DNA from: Variovorax paradoxus
GTDB taxonomy: Bacteria; Pseudomonadota; Gammaproteobacteria; Burkholderiales; Burkholderiaceae_C
Direction: 5' to 3'
Assembly (NCBI RefSeq): GCF_902712855.1
Contig: NZ_LR743507.1
Span: 5,194,001 to 5,258,000, forward strand
Length of the DNA: 64,000 nt
Positions within the stretch are counted from its first letter, which is position 1; every line of letters starts with the position of its first letter. Under the pieces are notes generated by a model. The model saw only the letters and a program-made list of their open reading frames with translations, did not search any database and was not told the DNA's origin. The translations under genes were made by a program, and so were the position numbers. This document shows positions 58,001-64,000 of the stretch, piece by piece.

Positions 58001-61000
58001 CTGCACGGCTTCCGCGGCCACGGCAGCCACGGGCTCAGGCACCGGCGCCGCTGCGGGTTCTTCGTCGGCAACGAGGATCTGCGGCTCGTCGGGCACCGAC
58101 GGTGCCTCGAGAACGGGCGCGATCACTTCTTCGGCGACGGCCTCGGCCGGCTCCGGTTCAGCTTGTGGCTCCGGCGTCGGCTCGGGTTCCGGCGCCACGA
58201 CGGCTTCCGGCTCCAGCTCGATCGCCGGCAGCGGTTCGGGCTCCGGCTCCGGCAGTGCGGCAGCGACCAGTTCCTCGGGCTCGGCAGGTGCCTGGGGCAC
58301 GTCGTGCGGCAGCTCGTCAGGCACCTGGGCGGCTTCGACGACTTCGGGCTCGGCCGCCTGTGCAGGCTGCAGTTCGGGTTCCCAGTCGAGGTCGGGCAGC
58401 GCGGTTTCGTCCGAAGGCACGGCTTCGGCCACGGGCACGGCTTCGGCCACGGGCTCGGCTTCGACCGGCTCGATCGAGAGTTCGGGTTCCGGCTCGGCCT
58501 TGGCCACCGGCGGCTCGGCGTTCGCCGGTGCCTTGGTGTGCGCCAGAAAGTCGAACTCGTCGCCGCTGGGCAGGCTCAGCAGCGGTGCCGGCGCGGTGTC
58601 CTGCTTCGTATCGAAGTCCAGGAAGTCGGTCGATGCGAAATCGTCGTCGGTCTCGGGCGCGGCGGGCTTTTCGGGCTCCTGCCAGGCGAAGGTTTCGAGC
58701 GCAGGCTCCTGAGGCGCGACGGCCGGAGCCGGCGCTGCCACTTCGTCGGTGAGCGACAGGTCGGGCAGCGGCGGCAGCACGGCGGGCGCCATGGGCTCCG
58801 GCGCCGCCACGAACTCGGGCTCGGCTGCCGCAGCGGGCGCCGGCGCCTCGGCTGCGATGTGGCGGGCGGCGACCGCCAGGGCCTCCGGATCGGCCATGCG
58901 CACGGGCGGCGGCACGGGTTCGCCGGCCAGCAGCGCATTGGCCACGCGGCTGAACGGCGCGGACTGCCAGCCTTGGGCGGTGCCGGATGCGATGGCCTCG
59001 ACCCACTCGCTGAATTCCTTCAGCGTTCTCTCGGTGCCAGACAGCAGTTCCGGGGTGGCCGCACGCTGGTCGGCCAGCCAGGTATTGAGGACCTGCTCGA
59101 GCGACCAGGCCGCGTCACCGAACTCGGTGAGGCCGACCATGCGCGAGCTGCCCTTGAGCGTGTGGAAGGCGCGGCGAAGGATGGTGAGTTCTTCGGTGTC
59201 GTCCGGATAGCTCGCGAGTTCGGCGATGGCGGCCAGGCCGGCCTCCACCACTTCGCGGGCTTCGTCCAGGAAGATGTTCTGCAGGTCGTCTTCCTCGAGC
59301 TCGGTGACTTCGGTGTCGGGCAGCGCCGACGGACCGGAGATCTTGTTCGTCCAGCTGTCGGCCTTGCTGCTGAACTCCTCGATCGGCGAGACCTGGGCCT
59401 TGCGATTGGGCGTGGCGAGGGCGGCGAGCTTCGAGGCGATCTGGGCGTCGACCTCTTCGATGCTGAGCACCGACTGCGCAGCGGGCGGCTGGCTCGGCTC
59501 GGCGCCTTCGGCCGAGCTGTCGGTGGCCTGGCGGCCCATGAGCGGCTTGAGTTCGCCGGCCTCGGCGTCGAACACGAACAGGCGCTTGGCCAGTGCGGGC
59601 TGGTAGCCCAGCATGTCGATCAGGAAGCCCAGTGCGCCGAGGTTGTTGCCCAGCGCGTCGAAGCCGGCCATTTCCTCGGCCGGCGAGGTGCTCGTGAGCA
59701 TCGCCTCGACGTCGTCGCGCATGCGCTGCACGGTGTGGGCGGCCTGGTCGAGGCCGAGCACGGAGAACACGCCGCGCATCTGCATGAGCTGCGTCGGCAC
59801 GGTGCGCAGCAACGCCTTTTCGGCCGGGCGACGGAAGTACTGGTCGAGCGACTTCTCGAGTTCGGCCAGGTGGCTGCGCAGTTCGTCGACCACGGTGCCC
59901 ATGGTCTGGCGATCGCTCACGCGGCGGTAGAGGTCTTCCATCCACGCTTCGAGCGGCTCGGAATGGCCGCCTTCGCGCACGCGTTCGATGCGGCCCGCCA
60001 GTTGCAGCGTGCGGGCGGTGAGCTGCGGATCGCTCGGATCGAGGTCTTCGAGCGCGGCCTCCAGGTACAGCACCGAGGTGGCGACTTCCATCGCGAGTTC
60101 GGTGCCGGGCGCCTGGCCGGAGCGCACCGAGGCTTCTACCGCGTGGGTCAGCGCCTGCACCATGGGCAGGCTCGGCGGATGCAGCTTCTGCAGCGATTCG
60201 CCGAGCTGCGCGAAGGTGTCGGCCACCTGGCGCGTGCGGGTGGTGTCGCCGCCCGAGAGCGCCGACCACATTTCCTTGGCGGTCTCGATGCGCTTGCGGG
60301 CCTGTTGCAGCACCAGCGGATCGAAGCGGCCGAACTGCTCGACGTTGTAGTCGACGTGCGGTTCGTTGGCGATGCCCCAGGCGCTGCGCACGGTGCGCAG
60401 CGTGGCGGCGTCGTCGCTGCCGGCCGGCACGGCCTGCGCGCAGAAGAACAGAAGGTCCTGGCCGAGGCGGTCGGACACCAGGCTGTCGCCGCGCGCGAGC
60501 GTCGCGTATTGCAGCAGCACGCGCGACGCGGCGCGCTTGACGTAGGCGTCGGGCGCGATCAGGCCGGTGGCCAGCGCCTCGAAGAAGCCCGCAGCCAGCG
60601 TCCAGAAGCTGGCGACACGGGGCAGCAGCGCGCCGCGTCCGAGGCCCAGGCACAGCGCATGCAACCGCCGCGCGGCCTGCAGGTCGCCGGTCTTGACGAG
60701 CTGCAGCACTTCGCGGTCGAGGCGCGAACGCACGGCCGGGTCGTAGGCGATGGCAGCCTGCGTGAGCGCGGGCTTGACCTCGACCCAGCGCCAGGTGGTG
60801 CTCCACAGGTCGGCCGGGTGCACGCGCTCGTTGCCCACGAGTTCGAGCACGTCGCGGTACTGCGGAAACAGCGCCACCGACGACACGGGCTTGCCGGCCA
60901 GCAGGGCGTTGAGGAAATCGGTGACGGCGAAGCCGGCACGCTCGATCTTGACGACGGCGTTTTCGTTGCAGCGCTGCGGATCGGCAATGAAGCCCTGCAC

Positions 61001-61276
61001 TGCGAACTCGATGGCGCCGAGCACCAGCGCGGGCGACGAATGCCCCACCATCTGCAGTGCACCAACGGCCTGGTGCAACTGCTGGCGGGCCATCTGCAGC
61101 GGGCCGCTCTCGGGTTCGGCCGCGGTGCCCACGTCGCGCACGTAGCGACGCAGCGACTTGCCCACCCCGTCGAGGGATTTCTGGATTTCTCCCAGCACCC
61201 AGGCCAGCGGCCCGAGGTCTTCGGTGGCCGGCGCGGTGCCGGCAAGAGGGGCCGTGGCAGGGGTTTGAATCGACAC
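55040..61276 (-). CDS. chpA: ChpA/PilL-type multi-Hpt chemosensory histidine kinase with receiver domain
   Basis: A 2078-residue CheA-type kinase of the twitching-motility Chp system. Phosphotransfer sites are visible as HTLKGSS (~residue 705), HSLAGSS (~1153) and HTLKGSA (~1321). The earlier N-terminal ~600 residues are helical and probably hold degenerate Hpt domains. The kinase core has HLLRNCVAHGIED (~1645), DDGAGLDHKRI and GRGIGMDVVRAQIAALGG. A CheW-like domain follows, then a C-terminal receiver with DDSITVRRV (~1955), Asp in SDIEMPRMDGF and K in LGKPYSE. A ~300-residue Pro/Glu/Ala-rich linker (~770-1090) separates the first Hpt groups. It acts with PilJ and PilI, encoded upstream, to control type IV pili. 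Confidence 0.95.
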   Translation of the reverse strand: MSIQTPATAPLAGTAPATEDLGPLAWVLGEIQKSLDGVGKSLRRYVRDVGTAAEPESGPLQMARQQLHQAVGALQMVGHSSPALVLGAIEFAVQGFIADPQRCNENAVVKIERAGFAVTDFLNALLAGKPVSSVALFPQYRDVLELVGNERVHPADLWSTTWRWVEVKPALTQAAIAYDPAVRSRLDREVLQLVKTGDLQAARRLHALCLGLGRGALLPRVASFWTLAAGFFEALATGLIAPDAYVKRAASRVLLQYATLARGDSLVSDRLGQDLLFFCAQAVPAGSDDAATLRTVRSAWGIANEPHVDYNVEQFGRFDPLVLQQARKRIETAKEMWSALSGGDTTRTRQVADTFAQLGESLQKLHPPSLPMVQALTHAVEASVRSGQAPGTELAMEVATSVLYLEAALEDLDPSDPQLTARTLQLAGRIERVREGGHSEPLEAWMEDLYRRVSDRQTMGTVVDELRSHLAELEKSLDQYFRRPAEKALLRTVPTQLMQMRGVFSVLGLDQAAHTVQRMRDDVEAMLTSTSPAEEMAGFDALGNNLGALGFLIDMLGYQPALAKRLFVFDAEAGELKPLMGRQATDSSAEGAEPSQPPAAQSVLSIEEVDAQIASKLAALATPNRKAQVSPIEEFSSKADSWTNKISGPSALPDTEVTELEEDDLQNIFLDEAREVVEAGLAAIAELASYPDDTEELTILRRAFHTLKGSSRMVGLTEFGDAAWSLEQVLNTWLADQRAATPELLSGTERTLKEFSEWVEAIASGTAQGWQSAPFSRVANALLAGEPVPPPVRMADPEALAVAARHIAAEAPAPAAAAEPEFVAAPEPMAPAVLPPLPDLSLTDEVAAPAPAVAPQEPALETFAWQEPEKPAAPETDDDFASTDFLDFDTKQDTAPAPLLSLPSGDEFDFLAHTKAPANAEPPVAKAEPEPELSIEPVEAEPVAEAVPVAEAVPSDETALPDLDWEPELQPAQAAEPEVVEAAQVPDELPHDVPQAPAEPEELVAAALPEPEPEPLPAIELEPEAVVAPEPEPTPEPQAEPEPAEAVAEEVIAPVLEAPSVPDEPQILVADEEPAAAPVPEPVAAVAAEAVQEIAVTASAEDQVKVIGPLRIGIALYNVYLNEADEWSRQLATDVSEWALETHERLPDSTVALAHSLAGSSATVGFHSLSGMARLLEAALQHLQMQGSGTREQGLVLVAAADELRRLLHQFAVGFLRDPAEGTLQALRDIAASPMPTEVAMRAETRTLQQVVVSDSVADVALDDSEDAIDLADAVDVDLFPIFEEEAAELLPQLGEALRQWAHHPDDSAPRASVLRTLHTLKGSARLAGAMRLGERAHRMESEIELLGSQGAERSDIEKLLGRLDALQSTFDALRAADDASQVELAQIVATAAASAPAAQLVQVVADAPANDEKAAPATNDTEEPAGLEAAAPATLQPRPAPAALAPLRAATGQAVRIRTQLLDRLVAQTGEVIITRSRLEAELGQLRGSLADLTGNLDRLRQQLRDIEVQAESQMQSRLAQAKDSQQSFDPLEFDRFTRVQELTRMMAESVNDVATVQRTLQKTVQATEDDLNVQARQTRELQRGLLRTRMVEFEGISDRLYRVVRQASKDTGKQVRLDIVGGSIEMDRGVLDRMTPAFEHLLRNCVAHGIEDAAAREKAGKDASGLIVIDLHHEGNDVSVSFRDDGAGLDHKRIAERARTLGLLAHDQELSPEEATELIFKPGFSTAGQVSELAGRGIGMDVVRAQIAALGGRIETHSLPGQGTTFKLVLPLTTAVTHVVMLRAGEVSIGVPSNLVELVQRVGATDLEAAYLNNSHPFGSEHVPFYWAGALLQHSTRSEHAATKTNTLVIVRSAAQRVALHVDEVLGNQEVVVKNLGPQLARLPGLAGISVLASGAVALIYNPVALAAVHGELARERQAAALAAPANAADGEAGAPQQPVAIAPVAPQIPLVLVVDDSITVRRVTQRLLQREGYRVSLAADGLQALERLQQERPAVVLSDIEMPRMDGFDLARNIRADSALAELPIIMITSRIAEKHRDYARTLGVNHYLGKPYSEEELLRLVRAYTSEPALAAAA

Positions 61277-61362
61277 GTTGATTGCTCGCCGTTCTTGATC
61301 TATCAGTTCTTCAAAGGGCGCCAGGCGCCCTCAATGCATACAGCAGCCGTCGCCATCACTTC

Positions 61363-61461
61363 CGGGCACACCGTGGTACCGGCTTTGCCGGGCCGCGGGT
61401 GCCGCCCCCGGAAGGAGGCTGCCGAAGCGGCACGAAGTGCGCGAAGGCTGCGGGAGAGCGT
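61363..61461 (-). repeat. Post-stop repeat copy between pilJ and chpA
   Basis: One unit in minus orientation starts right behind the pilJ stop (CTCTCCCGCAGCCTTCGCGCAC) and has both hairpins (CCGGC-AAA-GCCGG). It separates pilJ from chpA, genes of one pathway. Confidence 0.88.
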
Positions 61462-61463
61462 CA

Positions 61464-63776
61464 TCACGCGATCTTGAAACGCGCCACCGAGCGGCGCAGT
61501 TCTTCGGCCATCTGCGACAGTTCGCGCACCTGCTGGGCGGTGGTACGCGTGCCTTCGCCGGTCTGTTCGGTCACGGCAAAGATGTGCTGGATGTTCGCGG
61601 CCACCACGTTGGCCGAGTCGGCTTCGCGGGAGGCGGACTGCGAGATCTGCTCGATCAGGTCGGCGAGTCGGCGCGACACGCGGTCGATCTCGGACAGCGC
61701 GGTACCGGCGTTGTCGGACAGCTTGGCCCCTTCGACCACACCCTGCGTGGAACGCTCCATGGCGCCCACCGCGTCTTGCGTGTCGGTCTGAATCGCCTTC
61801 ACCAGCGCCGAGATCTGGCGCGTGGCGTCCGCGGAGCGTTCGGCCAGTCGCTGGACTTCTTCCGCCACCACCGAGAAGCCTCGGCCGGCTTCACCGGCGG
61901 ATGCGGCCTGGATGGCGGCGTTCAGCGCCAGCACGTTGGTCTGTTCGGTAATGTCCGAAATCAGTTCGGTGATTTCGCCGATCTCCTGCGAGGACTCGCC
62001 CAGGCGCTTGATCCGCTTGGACGTTTCTTGGATCTGGTCGCGGATGGAGTTCATGCCGCCGATGGCGTTCTGCACGGCCTGCAGGCCCGACGATGCAGCC
62101 TGCAGCGACTGGCGCGCCACCGTGGCGGACTCCTGTGCCTGCGAGGACACGCCGTTGATTCGCTCGGCCATGGTCAGCACCGACTGGCCGGTTTCGCGAA
62201 TCTCGCGCAGCTGCTCGGTCGAAGCGGCCAGCAGTTCGGTCGAGGTGCTTTCCACCTGCGAGGTCGTCTGCGCCACGCGGGTGGCCGTGTTCTGCACGTT
62301 GCCCACCAGCAGCCGCAGTTCTTCCACGGTGTAGTTCACCGAGTCGGCGATGGCGCCGGTGATGTCCTCGGTCACGGTGGCTTCCTGCGTCAGGTCGCCT
62401 TCGGCCACTGTCTGCAGTTCGTTCATCAGGCGAAGAATGGCGGCCTGGTTGGCGTTGTTCACGCGGCTGGCTTCGCCCGAAGCCTGCTCGGCGGCAAGAC
62501 GCTCGCGTTCGGCGACGGCGGCACGTTCGCGGCCTTCGCGCACCTGCACGAAACCGATGGCGCCGGCGAGTGCCAGAGCAGCCAGCGACAGCACGAACAG
62601 CAGCACGATGGTGCCGGCGCCCAGGCCGGTGCGTGCGGACAGCTTTTCCTGCAGGTCGCCGAGCGCCTTGCGCAGGGGTTCGCTGTCGGTCAGGATCGAC
62701 GCCTGCGCTTCACGCGCAGCCACCAGGCCCTGCAGGTTGCCCAGAATGGCGGAGGCCTGCGTGCGCATCTGCTCGTAGGTCTTCAGGATGGCTTCGAGCT
62801 GTTCGCGCGTCTGCGGGTCGCGCGAGCCGGGGAAGCGCTGTTGCGCGTTGCCGTCGAGCAGGCCGCGGGTGGTTTCCTGGAAGGTGTTCAGGTCCTTGCC
62901 CAGCAGGAACACGGCGTCGGGGTTCACGCCCTCGACCGTGAAGAACTCGTTGGTCGATTTGCCGATGCGCTGCGTCAGCATCACGAGCTGGCCGGCCGCC
63001 GAGATCTCGGGCAGCGTGGCGTTCTGCTGCATCTTCAGCGACGCGACGGTTTCCGTCATTTCGAGCAGCGTGGACGACTGCTGGTTGATGTCGCGCAAGG
63101 CGGCGCCCACCTGCGTCAGGATCTGGCGCTGGGCCAGCACGGCCTTGGCGCTGGCGTCGGCACGGGTGACCAGGGGATTGATCTTGTTCATCTCCTCGTC
63201 GTACTGGTTGCCTACGCGTTCGAGGCGCAGCGAGTCGTCGCCATTGGTGAGACCGGCAACGCGGCGCGAGAGGTCGTCCGCGCTGTCCTTCACTTCGACG
63301 AACGCCGAAGCGCTGCCGACAAGGGCCTGCGAGATCGACTTGGCCAGTCGTTGCGACTGCATCAGCGACTGGCCGGTGGCCGCCACCTGCTGCGCCAGGC
63401 GTTCCGCGCGAAGGATGGCGGAGCCGGCGACCAGCAGCAGCAGCAGCACGACCACGGCCAGCACGATGGCCAGGATCCGCTGCTGCTTCGCGAGGCCGGA
63501 GCCTGCGCGGCCGCCCGCCGTGTCGAGCACGGCTTCGGGCACCGGCGCAGCCGGCTCGTTGGCGGCGTCGCCGCCACCCGGCAGGTCGAGGTCGCCGAAG
63601 CTGGTGTCGGTGGGCGCGCCGCCATTCCTGGCGATCCGCACGGTCTTCTCGTCCGGCACCTGGACCGTGTCGACGTCGTCGATCGACAACGTGGAACCGG
63701 AGCCATCGACGCGGGCCTTGTCGTTGCCGTTGCTGGCGGGCAGTAATTTCTTGAACTTGTCGGCGATCGAGCTCAC
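61464..63776 (-). CDS. pilJ: PilJ-type methyl-accepting chemotaxis protein
   Basis: A 770-residue chemoreceptor of the Chp system. Transmembrane helix 1 is at ~98-120 (ILAIVLAVVVLLLLLVAGSAI). Two PilJ-type helical sensor modules follow, with the repeated TNEFFTVEGVNPDAVFLLGKD style, and helix 2 is at ~380-405. The cytoplasmic MCP domain carries ISDITEQTNVLALNAAIQAA and GFSVVAEEVQRLAERSADATR. A ~75-residue N-terminal cytoplasmic tail (Asp/Gly-rich) precedes helix 1, longer than in most chemoreceptors. It senses surface contact or pilus state in P. aeruginosa, presumably here too. Confidence 0.94.
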   Translation of the reverse strand: MSSIADKFKKLLPASNGNDKARVDGSGSTLSIDDVDTVQVPDEKTVRIARNGGAPTDTSFGDLDLPGGGDAANEPAAPVPEAVLDTAGGRAGSGLAKQQRILAIVLAVVVLLLLLVAGSAILRAERLAQQVAATGQSLMQSQRLAKSISQALVGSASAFVEVKDSADDLSRRVAGLTNGDDSLRLERVGNQYDEEMNKINPLVTRADASAKAVLAQRQILTQVGAALRDINQQSSTLLEMTETVASLKMQQNATLPEISAAGQLVMLTQRIGKSTNEFFTVEGVNPDAVFLLGKDLNTFQETTRGLLDGNAQQRFPGSRDPQTREQLEAILKTYEQMRTQASAILGNLQGLVAAREAQASILTDSEPLRKALGDLQEKLSARTGLGAGTIVLLFVLSLAALALAGAIGFVQVREGRERAAVAERERLAAEQASGEASRVNNANQAAILRLMNELQTVAEGDLTQEATVTEDITGAIADSVNYTVEELRLLVGNVQNTATRVAQTTSQVESTSTELLAASTEQLREIRETGQSVLTMAERINGVSSQAQESATVARQSLQAASSGLQAVQNAIGGMNSIRDQIQETSKRIKRLGESSQEIGEITELISDITEQTNVLALNAAIQAASAGEAGRGFSVVAEEVQRLAERSADATRQISALVKAIQTDTQDAVGAMERSTQGVVEGAKLSDNAGTALSEIDRVSRRLADLIEQISQSASREADSANVVAANIQHIFAVTEQTGEGTRTTAQQVRELSQMAEELRRSVARFKIA

Positions 63777-63821
63777 GGTCGGTCCTTCAGGTGGTTGCCG
63801 GTACGGCGTGCGGAAGCACTG

Positions 63822-64000
63822 CTACGCACCAATACTCAAAAACTGGGGTTGCTGCGAAAGCGCCTGCAGGTTGACTTCCTGCCAGCGCTCCCCTGCCGCG
63901 TCGGTGTACAGATGCCCGTGCCAGGCAGGTGCTTCTGCGCTGGGGGGTTCGGACGCCGTGAAGGCCTCCGAGCCCCGCAACCCCGCCAGTCGGTCGACCA
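63822..64000 (-). CDS. pilI: PilI-type CheW domain protein, C-terminal part (5' partial)
   Basis: The frame is open to the window edge, and 58 C-terminal residues are visible on the minus strand. They end WQEVNLQALSQQPQFLSIGA and include RLAGLRGSEAFTASEPPSAE. This tail and the place 45 bp before pilJ fit PilI, the CheW-like coupling protein of the twitching-motility Chp system. No start is visible. Confidence 0.8.
   Translation of the reverse strand, partial: VDRLAGLRGSEAFTASEPPSAEAPAWHGHLYTDAAGERWQEVNLQALSQQPQFLSIGA

Noticed and set aside
54983..61477. A 2164-residue open frame on the plus strand opposite chpA
   Set aside because: Shadow of the GC-rich kinase gene; composition is His/Arg/Gly/Gln-rich with no domain, while the minus strand has clear Hpt, kinase and receiver motifs.

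Overview
The window is high-GC betaproteobacterial DNA, most like Comamonadaceae and probably Variovorax or a near relative. This rests on the gene orders yqgE-ruvX-pyrR-pyrB-pyrC'-plsC, pcaQ/pcaHG and pilI-pilJ-chpA, and on a GC-rich repeat of about 97 bp that sits behind many genes. The species cannot be read from the sequence.

Layout. 1-2.5 kb: the end of a TadG-like pilus protein and a sigma-54 activator. 2.8-15.6 kb, minus strand: a type I secretion locus with a 1277-residue low-complexity repeat protein, an OmpA/Pal-type lipoprotein, a 1059-residue alpha-helical/MurF-like fusion, a small membrane protein, an ABC exporter ATPase, an HlyD adaptor and a TolC-type channel. 16-19.4 kb: DUF1841, then pcaQ divergent from pcaHG (protocatechuate ring cleavage). 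19.5-29.4 kb: cytochrome c4, MoxR and CoxE-like VWA protein, a GNAT enzyme, TamA and TamB. 29.5-35.6 kb: tRNA-Arg(CCT), a small protein, a CPA2 antiporter, a Cys-rich secreted protein, an M50-like pseudoprotease, a chemoreceptor and two small proteins. 35.7-48 kb: an IclR-controlled catabolic cluster (flavoprotein dehydrogenase, SDR, branched-chain-type ABC importer with a fused LivM-LivG, MBL-fold hydrolase, EamA transporter, Old Yellow Enzyme, EthD protein). 48.1-53.4 kb: a 25-residue membrane protein, plsC and the pyr/ruvX/yqgE cluster. 53.4-54.9 kb: DNA photolyase. 55-64 kb: the Chp twitching-motility signalling system (ChpA/PilL, PilJ, start of PilI).

The most unusual part is the 2.8-15.6 kb locus. 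One transcription unit appears to encode a probable exported Gly/Leu/Asp repeat protein with a 72-residue Asp-Ala block, its exporter, and a MurF-like enzyme whose ATP-binding P-loop is replaced by an Ala-Gly stretch. I cannot match this set to a named system. A second theme is the dispersed repeat, which always lies in the sense direction just after stop codons. Two genes (the Old Yellow Enzyme and the chemoreceptor) lack a convincing start in frame next to C-runs, which points to single-base frameshifts or sequence errors.
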